Part shown: positions 50,215-60,849 of the stretch, one piece after another
Numbering within the stretch: position 1 is the first letter of the stretch
Layout: each line of letters opens with the position of its first letter
Assembly (NCBI GenBank): GCA_933228895.1
Contig: OW121855.1
Location: forward strand, 46,080,698 to 46,144,697
Length of the DNA: 64,000 nt
DNA from: Platycnemis pennipes
Taxonomy: Eukaryota; Arthropoda; Insecta; Odonata; Platycnemididae
Reading direction: 5' to 3'
Position numbers and translations under genes: made by a program
Notes under the pieces: model-generated
Told to the model about the DNA's origin: nothing
The model's database searches: none
What the model saw: the letters and a program-made list of their open reading frames with translations, nothing else

Positions 50215-51175
50215 CTAAAGGGGTGTCCTGTTGCCCTTTTATTGCACGTGGCCTATTACCCTCGAATACAAGCCTCTCACTCAATTGTTAATTAGCCGCT
50301 GTGGCGTTCATTCGTGCACTATTTCCCCACTCTTGGTTGGGAGTAAGAGTCAGGTGTTCTAGAGATCACACCCTGTAAAAGATTCTAAAAGAGATTTTAG
50401 GTTTTAATATTCATTCCTTGCAATTAGCTTGTAAATGGTGAACCAAACTGTGGTTGAAAATAAATTGATGATAGATATGGTGATCAGCTATCAGTAGCTA
50501 AAAGTAACGATATGTCAGAACAAGGGCACTTTTATAATTGAGGCATCATTTACGAAACCATTATAGTTGAATGGAATGTAACAACATTTACAGGAAAAAT
50601 ATCAAGTATTTGATTGAATGACCTCCAAAATTGTTTTGAGACTGAAATAATTTTCAATTTGTACTACAAGTGGAGAAAGACGTTAATTATTTCATACAAC
50701 GCAGGGGGTTTACTTATAATATTCCATTATATCATACTATAAAATGAAAAACCAATGCTCCGGAAGAAAACCACGACTATTTCGGGCTTCGATCAATGCA
50801 TAAAGATAAATAGAGTATGACAAGCCTCATTACTTAAGAGAAAGCATATTACATGCTTCTCTACCTATTCAACACATCCAATAGTTAAACCGAATGTAAA
50901 ACATATTCAAGTTTAACTTTGCTAGAACTAAATACATCAGTGGTCTCATTTGCTACAAAATTTGCAAAACCTTGACCAAAAATGAGCAAAAAACGGGCAT
51001 TGAAAGGCTTAACTTTGGTTTTTTGATAGAAGTGCCTATTAAACTCTGCGGCAGTAGAAAGAAATTTAGAATTGACACCGCCCGTTGGTAGTAACTAGGA
51101 AAGGAGCTGAAGAGAACCGAGGAAGGTGGAAAGAAAAATTTAGAAGGAATCTAACAGTGGAACAAAGCTTGTGGT
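50215..51175. other. No feature recognised
   Basis: AT-rich spacer. Confidence 0.5.
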
Positions 51176-51179
51176 TGAT

Positions 51180-51660
51180 CCCGTCCATTCCTCCCATATT
51201 GGTCGAAGGGAGACATTTTTCTGCCTCACGTTCATTCCACACCCTACAATGCCAAGATCTTTTATTGCTTTCCTAGTTCTCTTTTCCCTCTAAATCCTCT
51301 CACACACCCTAAATCCATATATCTTCTCTCCCTTTTGACCCTCCTCCCATCCCCTGATAGGCCTTTCTCCAATAGGTTTTGTATTTCCCATCAGGGCACT
51401 GCTCACTCTCCCTTGTATACGGCATTCCCACCCTCTACTCATTTCACGTCCCACCTGCTTTCCCCGTCACCCTGACCACCAATGCACTTTCACCTCCCGA
51501 TCTCCATTCCGACCGTTGTCATGACTGCGCCGCTGATCCGTCGCTTGTTCGTGTTCGATAAGCGTTCGTAAATCGATTATCGAAGTGCTCCAAAACTCGT
51601 ATCCTTTCCCTAACCCACCAATGTTTCCCCTCACCCCCGTACATCGGAATATTTTTATCT
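51180..51660 (+). other. Polypyrimidine island
   Basis: C+T-rich plus strand. Short open frames without domains. Confidence 0.55.
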
Positions 51661-51664
51661 CATC

Positions 51665-52310
51665 CGTTTATTTTCTCATTTTATCGATTCTCGCTATTTT
51701 TTGCATTATTCTTCATACATCGGCATTTCCATTAGCTTTTTTCCTTTGTCCTACCATAGGGAGTCTGTTAACTATCACTATTTTTCTATCAGAGTATACA
51801 TCGTCTACGCAAATGCTTCAATGAACCATCAAGTGCATTAATCATCAGCTTCATATAACTTTGTATAAGTAGTATGACTTATGAAGACTTAATTGCATTA
51901 CATATTGTTTTCAAATTTAAAAACACAAATTGTTAATTATACTTAACTATGATATATTTTGTGGTAACGATTAATCTAGTAAATTAACAACTTAATTTTT
52001 GGGTACTAATTAATTTACTTAAATGCAAGAGAATTTTCATAGTCTTACCAACAGCGCTGAGCAAAGCTACCCCAGAAAGATGATGAAAATAAATGTTGGC
52101 CTTAAGTTGATTTTGCAATTTAACAGATGTATTGCAAAAAATTGGGCCACTTTTATATTATTTTGATTCAGTAGTGTTACTTAAATTATGTGGTTAAATG
52201 AGAAATCATGATAACAATCGATGCTCCAAGTCATTAATTGATGTGGAACATTAATTTACGACTTGGACTCTTGGCAACAATATTTCCTTGAAAAAAGTGC
52301 ATTTTTTTAA
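51665..52310. other. No feature recognised
   Basis: AT-rich DNA directly flanking the Helitron 3' end. Confidence 0.5.
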
Positions 52311-52312
52311 TA

Positions 52313-53627
52313 CTAGCGGAAACTACCCGTTGAAATTCAACGGGTGTGAAAAACATTGAACTTATTTTGTAAGAAAGCCACTGTCTGAAGAATACTGTTA
52401 GCGTGGTCATTTGAGGAGTTGGTGACTTATGTTGTACGTAGTGGCCGTTGTAGTAGACACGCTGACCGTTTTCCAGGTGCACGGAGAGATGAGTGACTGT
52501 TGGTCCTCTTTCATACATGTAAAAACCAAAAGTGGCCCACGCAAACTCATCACCACGTAAGATAGATGACCATCTCGTATTTTCGGTTCTCTTAGCCGTA
52601 TGTTGAGTGAATTAACAGCTTGATCGCTACCCTTGTGTATATACATACATTAGCAATCAATGAATTAATTTATTTGTTCTATTTCACGTGGGTTGAGTAT
52701 CTTAATCAGGATCTTAATCTAGATCTTAATCCCCTTTAATTAAAGAACGGGTTATCGAATCCACATTGACGAACAGCTCATGATAGAACTACATAATTAT
52801 CTACTTATCGTGAGATCAGTGTTTAGCTATTTTCATATTACCCTTATCTGCCGACTCAAATCACGTTTAGGTGCACCAACCAAACGGTCATGCAGCAAGA
52901 GCACAAATTACCGCTATACATATTCTATGTGGCCCGTCTCTCGTACTGGGAAGAAAACTTTTTTTACGGTTCTTAGCATTACCCGAGAAACGCCACGAGG
53001 CGATGACCGTTATTCGTTTCTCTTTTTTAACTTCTTTTTCAAACCTTAAGAAAGATCAAACATGAGACCCTTGGGACTCTGGGCCGCTCTTATAAAGAAT
53101 TTATTTCTACATGTTATCATGGACCTGCAGAAAAACGTGATATTTAAATGCAAGAAGCTTGAATGTCCTTTGAAAATCAAAGGACATTCACACCGATCTC
53201 TGGTTGTCAAGTAAATATGCTATTGTTGATTTCAGAGAAAAATGTGAAAATTTTCAGCTAAAAATATGATTTTAAGACAAATACTAAGCGTAATAGAAGA
53301 TTGATTGAAAGAATTAGAAACTTCATTTATTCAGCCATCCGATAAAAAAATTCCAGCCCTCTGTCTTGAATGGAAGTACTTTAAATAAGTAAAAAATGAC
53401 ACCACTGCACCAAAATCAATGCTAGGGACCAGCAGGATCCATCTAAGGGCCCATTCAGGGGCTTTTGGGGACCCTGAGGGTATTTTAACATAACCTATGT
53501 TCTGCCCAGATATATTTCCTATCTACATACCAAATTCCAGCGCAATCCGTTTAGTAGTTTTCGCGTGATTGAGCAGCAGACAGAGGACAGACAGACAGAC
53601 AGACACCATTACATTTTTATATATTAA
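52313..53627 (-). mobile_element. Helitron, internally deleted, both termini present
   Basis: Read on the minus strand the element ends with a perfect hairpin (ACCCGTTGAA / TTCAACGGGT, plus 52,325-52,345), eight bases, and then CTAG at 52,313-52,316 followed by T. That matches the Helitron rule: 3' hairpin, CTRR end, insertion between A and T. The opposite end (about 53,627) begins with an AATATATAAAAATG-type sequence followed by a GTCTGTCTGTCTGTC run and GCGAAAACTACTAAACGG. I recognise this as the typical 5' end of arthropod Helitrons. The starting TC has mutated. It is preceded by A, as expected. Total length is about 1.3 kb instead of the several kb of an autonomous element. Inside is a piece of the Rep/helicase protein. 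A perfect 14-bp hairpin at 53,160-53,190 also lies inside. Confidence 0.85.
52370..52646 (-). pseudogene. Helitron Rep/helicase fragment
   Basis: Translation of the minus strand gives YIHKGSDQAV (about 52,614-52,643), then after a frameshift LRGDEFAWATFGFYMYERGP (about 52,505-52,565) and TVTHLSVHLENGQRVYYNG (about 52,450-52,506), then TTLTVFFRQW. The order KGSD, then (S/G)(N/D)EA-W, then ERxPTVxxLxVHLENGQRVY is the conserved part of the Helitron N-terminal Rep protein between the HUH nuclease and the helicase (family knowledge). The two-His HUH motif, the catalytic Tyr and the helicase motifs are not seen. It is clearly dead. Confidence 0.85.
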
Positions 53628-53631
53628 TCTG

Positions 53632-54335
53632 CCTTTATATCTCCTTTCAAGTATTTTTAGCCTTCCTCAATCAATCATCGTATTCCAACGGATATTATTG
53701 AAATAAAACTATTTCATATTTTGAAGTAAATGTTGTAGGACATTGAAGTGTATCAAATGTAATCGAAAGTTAAGAGTTATTATAGATCAGCAGTCAGTTC
53801 TTAAACATGTTCTTCATAATTGACTAATTTTTCAATAACCTCAATAGTACTTCTTCTCAATCCTGACAAAGTGCCTATCAAATTTTTCATAAAAAGGAAT
53901 TTAAATGATTTACTTCAAATGTTAGTGGCTCTGTAGTCCATTGATCAATTTCTGATTTAAATATTCTTATGTAGTATGTGACGGTCTTGAATATCTTGTA
54001 TCGACTTTGGTCGTTGTCTGAAACGGAGATTTAATGATCTGAAAGACACTTTAACCAGGAAATGTTCAAATCGATGGTTAGGTCTAGGGGAATTTGATTT
54101 GTTGTTCAAGTTCCCATGATTTTACGCTGCAGAGTTTTAGTAATTTGGCAAACAAACCTTGGTACATATCACTTGATTTCAAACACAAGTGTTACCATTC
54201 ACATACACGACAACGCGTGTCTTCTGTATCAATTTACAATATATCTTGATTTTATTCATTTCTCATCGAGAGTCTACATTTGCTGAAAAAGATTGCGCAC
54301 AAAGTTGAAATTAGAATTAAGTCGGCACATAAGCG
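53632..54335. other. No feature recognised
   Basis: AT-rich spacer. Confidence 0.5.
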
Positions 54336-54339
54336 AAGT

Positions 54340-54452
54340 CGTTTCGAGTGCGGGTGAGACTTTCCGTCACGAGTGTGACGGAACTTGACCAAGACGAAAA
54401 ACTTGCTAACAGAAACGTCAACGATGGAAAGTCTCACCCGGTGTCGAACCTA
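54340..54452. repeat. Inverted SINE-like arms (head-to-head B boxes)
   Basis: CGGGTGAGACTTTCC (54,351-54,365) recurs exactly inverted at 54,426-54,440. The arms extend outward into TTCGAGTG on the left and the complement of TTCGACAC on the right. On the minus strand the outer right arm reads GGTTCGACACC, a perfect Pol III B box. A 7-bp hairpin (CCGTCAC / GTGACGG) lies just inside the left arm. It may be two inverted SINE pieces or a small MITE. A minus-strand frame of 61 residues across it is not recognised. Confidence 0.6.
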
Positions 54453-54689
54453 AGAAAACTTTATTAACACTATCCATCGGGTGGGTCAGGAGACGAATCA
54501 TTTTTTGGCTTTTTGAGAGTTAATGAATAGGAATTTGCCTTTTTCAGAATCATTAAATAGCTCTAGCACCTAAAATAGTTTGTGGAACGCAGTTAATGAT
54601 GCATTGTATCTTGAATCTAGGGAATAAATGAAATCAATATTTTCATTTCTCCCTTAAAATTAACTGCCATTGTCTATTTATTTGGTCAT

Positions 54690-55360
54690 TCTCTTCTTTT
54701 CGTCCTCCACTTTTCGATTGGAGATCTTTCGTCAGAGCAAGTAATATGCCCCTTCTGGCTTCGTGATCTATCTTAATGTCTCCTTTCAAGCTTCTCACCT
54801 TCCGGCCACGTTTTTAGTCCGACTTTTCCGCTCATCATGACGCGGTAGGAAATGTTCCAGCTGCCGCTTTCCTTTCCTCCGTGACCCTTTCCGTGTTCAC
54901 TTTTTTCATTCTTTCTCCCTTTGACCTCAACCTTGCCGTTCTCCTATACAACGGCCACGCCCATCACCCCTTGCGTTCTCTCCCCCTCTCTTATCCCGTG
55001 TCCCCAAACCACTCCCCTCATCATCCACCTCTCCTCCCCAATCTCTCTCCGATCACCATGCTCCATACTAATGCACCATTCGGCGGCCGCCCACTAAAAA
55101 GTCCCCTGGCATCACTTTGTCTCCTCCTTCCACCCTAGTATCCCCTCCTCCTCACCTTTTATCTATCTTCGTCTTTCTCTCTCTCTCTGTCCATCCCTTC
55201 CCACCTCTCCTCACCCCCGGCCCATTACGATCCACCGCCTCCGCCACCCCTCCCACCCCATATTCGACTATCCCTGCGGAATGTACCCTATTGTTCCCGA
55301 TCATCAGGAACCAACCCCCATTCAACCCACGGCTCTCCTCCCCAACTCCCATCGACGATG
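54690..55360 (+). other. Polypyrimidine island
   Basis: C+T-rich plus strand, about 670 bases. Frames up to 153 residues are Pro/Ser/Leu-rich artefacts. Confidence 0.65.
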
Positions 55361-55364
55361 TCCC

Positions 55365-55860
55365 ATGGACCGAGTTAGCACTGGACAGAGATGCCCCCGA
55401 AGGACGGAGAGCGGTTGGGAGAGCAATTCTTTTTATTTTATTTTGTCCTTTTTCTTCTCTCCTCGATCATTCTTTCGGTCGTGTGGACACATGGGAGCGT
55501 GTTTTGAATGGATTCGGTGCTACTATGGCGGATCTTCTCTTCTTGTTTCGGATAAAAGGGAGGGAAAGAGAGCCTTGAGAGGAAGAGTGAAACAAGGGTA
55601 TGTGGATGAAGGGAGGACATTTGAAACGACGAAACCCTTGGGTTTTGTTTTTAGAAAAGGTTGCCTGCTCCGCAGACGCTCACACCAGTGCACATCTTTG
55701 GTTTAGACTGTTTGACCCAGTCACGTTCATTCGAGCTAAGAGAAAAGGGACATTCTGGAATAGTCTGACATTTTAGACGTTACTGTGTTATTTCCTTCTT
55801 TTGTGATGAGTTTATTTTACTTTTTTCAATAATTCTTCATCCAAATAGCCGTAGTTGACT
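55365..55860. other. No feature recognised
   Basis: Mixed composition. A 141-residue frame (55,281-55,706) has no recognised domain. Confidence 0.4.
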
Positions 55861-56009
55861 ACAACCCAGACAGCACAGCCGCTGGTTTAGAAATTGTAAA
55901 TCCCTTGTACAGTTACAAATTGTATAGTTTTCGTAAATACTTTGTATTGTACAATTGTATCACAGGACATTTCATGCAAAGAAATCGTGATAAGTACTAT
56001 TTTATTACA

Positions 56010-56356
56010 GCATCAAAAATACAAGGAATATACACATTTGTAAAACCACTGTATTACAATTGTAACACGAAAATAGTGCAATGCGCGCGCATACGATGAT
56101 CTCTGTATGGCCAATGGTAATTTGATTGTAAAACCATCAAAATACCCAGAAAATACAATTCGTGAAATTTTTGTATTACATTTGTAATACAGAAAAGAAT
56201 ACAAACGTCTTGTGCGCGAATGAGAAAGTGCATATGTGGCCAATGGTAATATGATTGTAACACGACGTAAAAATACCAAGAATATACAATTCGTAGAGCT
56301 AATGTATTACGTTTGCATTACAGAAAATAATACAAAAGTATTGTTCGCGCGCCTGC
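56010..56356 (+). repeat. Tandem repeat, about 2.7 units of 123-133 bp
   Basis: Landmarks repeat in order: a GCGCG-rich box (56,083; 56,212; 56,345), TGGCCAATGGTAAT (56,108 and 56,237) and TACAATTCGT (56,154 and 56,285), the units being separated by TGTATTAC-NNTTGNNNTAC. TGGCCAATGG contains a CCAAT box, so the array might be a promoter or transposase-binding region of the enclosing element (inference). Confidence 0.75.
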
Positions 56357-56673
56357 AAAGTTTATTTCTTTAGCGCAGGACGCCGCTATTATCGCCAATT
56401 TATAATGTTTGTTTATCGTGTTGTTTATTATGAATCCGTCGAGCCACAGTCAGCAACGTGAGAAAGTTTGTTATTGTGTGCGTACTTAACTCCTAAACGA
56501 GTTATACTGTTTGTGAGAGGTAATGGCAAGTGTAAATTCTCTTGAGCATATTTGTTACGATTTAGATCTTGGTAAGAGTTTGATGTATTTTTCCTTAATG
56601 CCTCTGTGCGTAATAATTTTAATGACCTCGATTTGTGGAGCACGGCTGGCTTCAAGTTAAGTCATGGTTTATT

Positions 56674-56891
56674 GGGCCTGGTTACACAATGTATGAACTC
56701 GTGTGAATCCATGTTCGTGCGGATGGACGAACAAAAACTGGTTCTATTGTATTGACAAGCACCCACTCATTCATAGAAGTAGTTTCGTATGGTTTTACGA
56801 TGATATTTTGATGGGACATGTTACATCATGATGAGGCATACTTTAGTACATGAACTATTTTGCACAGTGTATGCATTGTGTGACTAGACCT
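56674..56891. mobile_element. Diverged MITE related to the one at 19,650
   Basis: Left end GGGCCTGGTTACACAATGTA and right end ending GTGACTAGACCT are inverted and share the GGCCTGGTTACAC core with the 19,650 MITE. The length (218 bp) is similar. No clear target duplication remains, in line with its greater divergence. Confidence 0.65.
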
Positions 56892-57499
56892 ACGAATTGT
56901 GCACCCTTTAACTGCGAACACCGTAAATGTGCATGAGCGTTCCACATAGTGTTTACTTCTCACGCCTTCACTCCTACACTGGAACACGGAATAACTGAAT
57001 TCGCGTATCATTAAAAAATGCCTTTATAAAGACAAGATTTATATAGTATAAATAGGATATATAAAGGTATAAATAGTTTTAAAGGCAAATGTTATATGTA
57101 ACACTTTTTACATTTTCCAGCTAGCTCGCAAACTTGATTATTTCGTAGATAATTCTTTAAATCGATAGTTTTGTATACGGTTGCAGTTATGCTATGCTAT
57201 TTATTTGGCGGAAGTTCACGATAATAAGAGGCATTGAGGAGATACCCATTGTGTTGTACGTGGATGTATTTAATACATATGGACAAATACAATGTACGTT
57301 TTTCATTACAATTAGTGCCGAATAAATTTCATGTGTAGCAGTACCGTTTCAATCACTCTATCCTCTGTACGCTGTCAATAGGTTCTAAGTGATAGCTACT
57401 GAAGCAATAAAAGTCTAATTTATCTCGTCTGGCATGAAAAGACTATCAATCATGCATATATATATCGGCCGTACTTATTTTTACCCGTAAAACGGAGTA

Positions 57500-57905
57500 G
57501 TAGTAGTTTTTTTGATTGGGGTGCGTCGACGGCTGAGGTCATTTTGCACCACTCAAAATTTTATTATTGCTAATAATATTATATTATAAAACGGTATGAG
57601 TGTATGAGCAAATGCGAATTCCTCGAAGGTAAAATAACTATATTTTATTGTAAAATCTGTAGTTTTTAAAAAAGTTTAAAACCTTGGTGATATTATCGGC
57701 GTCATCTCCTAGGACTTGTTTTATTCCGCCCTGGATATCTAGCCTCTCCCGTGCTACCCGATACACATCACATTCCGTCAGGAGATGCCGCACAGTCAAG
57801 AGAGAGTCGCAGTCGTCACAGCGTGGCGGGATCTTCTCTTCAGTAAAAAGATAGGAGTAAAACGGATATCGGGGAAACGTTACAAGGGCAGATATCACAG
57901 CAGCA
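57500..57905 (-). mobile_element. LINE 3' end with C-terminal CCHC-like tail
   Basis: Minus-strand product (57,638-57,898): after YLFTEEKIPPRCDDCDSLLT comes VRHLLTECDVYRVARERL, then LGDDADNITKVLNFFKNYRF. The C-x2-C...H-x4-C pattern followed by Arg/Leu-rich helices is the usual last domain of I/Jockey-type LINEs (family knowledge). The 3' UTR ends with CCGTCGACGCACCCCAATC, an A run and (TAC)4 at about 57,502-57,515. RT and endonuclease are absent: a short 5'-truncated insertion inside the composite element. Confidence 0.8.
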
Positions 57906-58574
57906 TTAGTCTTTTAAAGTTACTAATCGCGAGTACAATGAAGCCAAGGAAGAGTCCTATATAAGTAGTGTTGTTACCGTGTAATTATCAATAACGTGGC
58001 GTCATTTAGTAGGTACACAAGGTCGCAGGTAGGATTTACAGTATTAGCGTGAAGCGTGCAGGCGAAGTAATGAATACTGTGATGCTAGAAAATGTTAAGT
58101 TGGTAGTAGTCTCTATCGCAGTGATAATATTAGTTGAACCATCTGTTCGTTTTTTTTAAATTACATAAATACCTTTTAGCACCACCTGGAAATGATTCTA
58201 TAACCAAACAAAAACACTCTCATGAGTCATTAATTAATGTTTTTACTATAATTAAGGAGCCTAAACACAGCACACGTTAAAAACAGCAAAACCGCATTTA
58301 AATCGCATTTGTGCAGTCTTGATCTAGTTTTTAGGCCTTCAACTGTCAACTTCTAAATTTCATGTATTTGGATCTAAATTAAAAACATAATACAATTTGT
58401 AAATCCCTTGTATTTTACCTCATTAATACAACTATAATACAATGGTATTAGAGGACATTTGACACTTTATTAAGGCTGTAATACAATTGTAATACAAATA
58501 ACCCTCTTTTGTAATATGATTGTAATACAACTTCAATACGGTAGTAATACCAAATCTGTGCTGTCTGGGAATAT

Positions 58575-59125
58575 TACCTAAAAACTTGGCGCTAAACGTT
58601 TATGAAAGATGATATTCTCCTCAAACTTCATTGCTATTACAACATCTATAAGCATAACCGATTCGCTCAGATTATTCTCGTTGATAACATTTTCCTACTA
58701 GGAAGAGTCTACGTCTAATATGATGTTTCTGATGCCGGATCCATCCATTTAGAATACTTCTCTGAAATGCTTGCTTCATTATCTGGCTAACTTTACTGTG
58801 CTAGTGCGCTGTTTTTTTAATATTGATCGATTGTCATATGTCACTTTTAATCAAGTGTCCTATAATAGTCCTGTCCTTTAGTCATCAATGTTGCCAAGTG
58901 CTTGCGGCTGATTTTATGAATTTTAGATTTCGTGTACATTAATGAATTTCCTGTTTTCTAAGAGCCATTGATCATACATTTAGCCCATAAAATTTAACTG
59001 TGCTTTCATTACTTTCTTTATCCGCAAAAAAGTACCTACACGTATAGTATTTTTTGCCATTTTCTGTTGGTCTTGAAAAAAAAGGGACGGAATTAATATT
59101 CGTTATATTTCCCTAGGTAGAAGAG
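58575..59125. other. No feature recognised
   Basis: AT-rich spacer. Confidence 0.5.
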
Positions 59126-59129
59126 GGAG

Positions 59130-59235
59130 TGATTGGTTGGAACGCGTAATAAAAAGCGATAATGACTTGGAGGAAGTAATAAAAGGAGTAAGATTAGCGT
59201 ATTGGGGAAAAGCAAAGAGGTAATTGGATGGGTGA
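59130..59235 (+). mobile_element. Short LINE tail fragment
   Basis: Translates as WLERVIKSDNDLEEVIKG then WGKAKR. This corresponds to the ENVIKGDGVLNEVIEGRALG segment of the LINE at 545-1,142, with the same relative order. About 100 bases remain. Confidence 0.6.
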
Positions 59236-59561
59236 ACGTTTTTCGGGTTTACACCAGATCAAGTAATGGGTCTTTTCAATTTATTGGTAAAATGCGGTTT
59301 ATGAGCATGGGTTTAAAAAGGACACAATATTAAATTTTACGTTATTGTATTGCATAAAAAGCATTTAATTTCCATTAATAACTACATTTTACAGCATAAT
59401 ATCAATAGTAGTGATATTTTGCTTAAGAGACTAACGAAGTGCAATTCAGGATATTTTTTTATTAAAATAGGAGGATAGTGGGGTGATATATTTAGGAGCA
59501 AAGAAAATTTTTGGAAGGATATGGAGAGGAACTACATTAATTTCTCAGTATATCACTGATA

Positions 59562-59636
59562 ATGCCAGGATGCGAACCTACACTCTGGGGATGGAAAGCC
59601 ATTAATTTATTTATCATGCTAACGCGATTACCACTC
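59562..59636 (-). repeat. tRNA-like SINE head
   Basis: Minus strand: A-box-like TGGTAATCGCGTTAGC (plus 59,618-59,633) and B-box-like GGTTCGCATCC (59,568-59,578), spaced as in a tRNA-derived promoter. No intact cloverleaf. Confidence 0.5.
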
Positions 59637-59720
59637 ATATTTTTAGCGAACTAGTGATACCGATCCTGATAGTGAACAGTGATAACAGAGATATGATATG
59701 CCATTTCTTTTCATTGTAAT

Positions 59721-59761
59721 AAGAAGTCAAGTTAAGTTTATTTTATTTAACTTGACTTCTT
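59721..59761. repeat. Perfect 15-bp hairpin
   Basis: AAGAAGTCAAGTTAA and its exact reverse complement around an 11-base AT loop. Imperfect pairing continues outward (TTGTAAT / ACAAT). It could be a tiny foldback or MITE. Confidence 0.7.
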
Positions 59762-59764
59762 GAC

Positions 59765-60315
59765 AATAATCTTGCCGTAATAACATAAACTTCATAAAAA
59801 ATTTTGCTTTACAAATCTGTTCAATTTTAATTTAATGATCAGTGCTATTGTGATCACGTGTACCTTTTAATCAAGAACGTCATAGTAGAGGCGTAAATGA
59901 TTTTAATGTAATCAATCATATTCCGATCATAAATTGACTTATACCGTTTTTCAAAACTGAAATGCTCCGTAAGAGAATCCTTGGTACCAAATTCAATCAC
60001 TATATTGCTCATTTGACCATCAAACTCCTCTTAAACGTTACTGTATATGTGTAGAGGTGCTACATATTACTCAAGCTATGTAGTACTTAAAAGACTTGTT
60101 TCTAATAAAGTTCCATTTTCTCTATTTTCACAATAACGTGTTCTGACATGCAACTATATTTAACTCTGTTTACGTGCACATATTCTGTCTCAGGTAAAGA
60201 TGAATTTTACCTTATAGCCTCATTGACACCCTATATGTTTGTTTATTTTAGCTGTATTCTTTATTTTCTTAAAAATAGTTTGCCCATAACTTTGGTGAGG
60301 ATAAACATACGGTAA
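59765..60315. other. No feature recognised
   Basis: AT-rich spacer. Confidence 0.5.
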
Positions 60316-60319
60316 AATA

Positions 60320-60845
60320 GGTGATGAGGTTTTCACGGGTTTCCAACCAGCTGAAGGTGTTGATGGGCACCGACTTTTCAATGGCGTAGTCTGCCTTCGT
60401 CTTTATGGTGAATGGTTTGAGCCAAGATGTGCCAAGTGCTCCGAATTGTCAGGTGGGGTATGATTGGCCAGCTCCTTATCGCTTACTCTCCAGTCGTTTC
60501 AAGGCTGGTTTCCACGAGCTGTTTAGCTGGAAACCTCTGTCGCCTTAAAATTCTATTTTTCCCTTATAATCTCCTCTGCCTCTTGAGCATTGCGGTCCCA
60601 ATAGTTTTTGCGTGGCACAGAATTTTTGTGCTAGTGAAATCGATCCTGTGACCATTGTCCAGGCAGTAAAGGGCAACAGCATTTTTCTTCGGGTGAAAAA
60701 GTTTTGCGCTCATGCTCCTTCAGCTTTTTTTTAGCAAGTTTTAGCTCATGCTTCTCTATTGTTCGGCCAGTTTCCCCGGTATGACCTTTGCCTCAATCGC
60801 ATGGAATACGGTAGACACCAGGTGTTTTGAGCTCCGGAAATATAT
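60320..60845 (-). mobile_element. Penelope-like element remnant, GIY-YIG domain
   Basis: On the minus strand ELKTPGVYRIPCD, then after one stop GKGHTGETGRTIEKHE (about 60,740-60,830), shows the GIY-YIG core (VYRIPC...G-T-G-R) of a Penelope-like endonuclease. LKEHERK follows, then in other frames HKNSVPRKNYWDRNAQEAEEIIREK (about 60,550-60,630) and SAGWKPVKTS near 60,340. The second Tyr of the catalytic motif has become His, and there are stops and frameshifts, so it is dead. The family appears different from the element at 36.8 kb. Confidence 0.75.
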
Positions 60846-60849
60846 CTTT

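Larger units (their letters stand above)
55865..58569. mobile_element. Composite element with 14-bp inverted termini, containing nested insertions
   Basis: The sequence begins with CCCAGACAGCACAG (55,865-55,878) and ends with its exact reverse complement (58,556-58,569). Both subterminal zones are packed with variants of TACAATTGTAATAC. The 16-mer TTGTAAATCCCTTGTA occurs exactly and in direct orientation at 55,894-55,909 and 58,397-58,412, each followed 55-70 bases later by AGGACATTT. Inside are a tandem repeat (56,010), a MITE (56,674) and a LINE tail (57,500). Removing the MITE and LINE leaves about 2.1 kb. No transposase is recognised, although ATG-started short frames occur near 56,430 and 56,523, the second reaching GTAAGA, a possible splice donor, at about 56,572. 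Superfamily unknown. No clear target duplication was found (flanks ...TACAA and AATAT...). Confidence 0.6.

Noticed and set aside
56430..56580. Possible first exon of a transposase in the composite element
   Set aside because: Two short ATG frames, one reaching a GTAAGA donor-like site, but no downstream exon or domain could be recognised.
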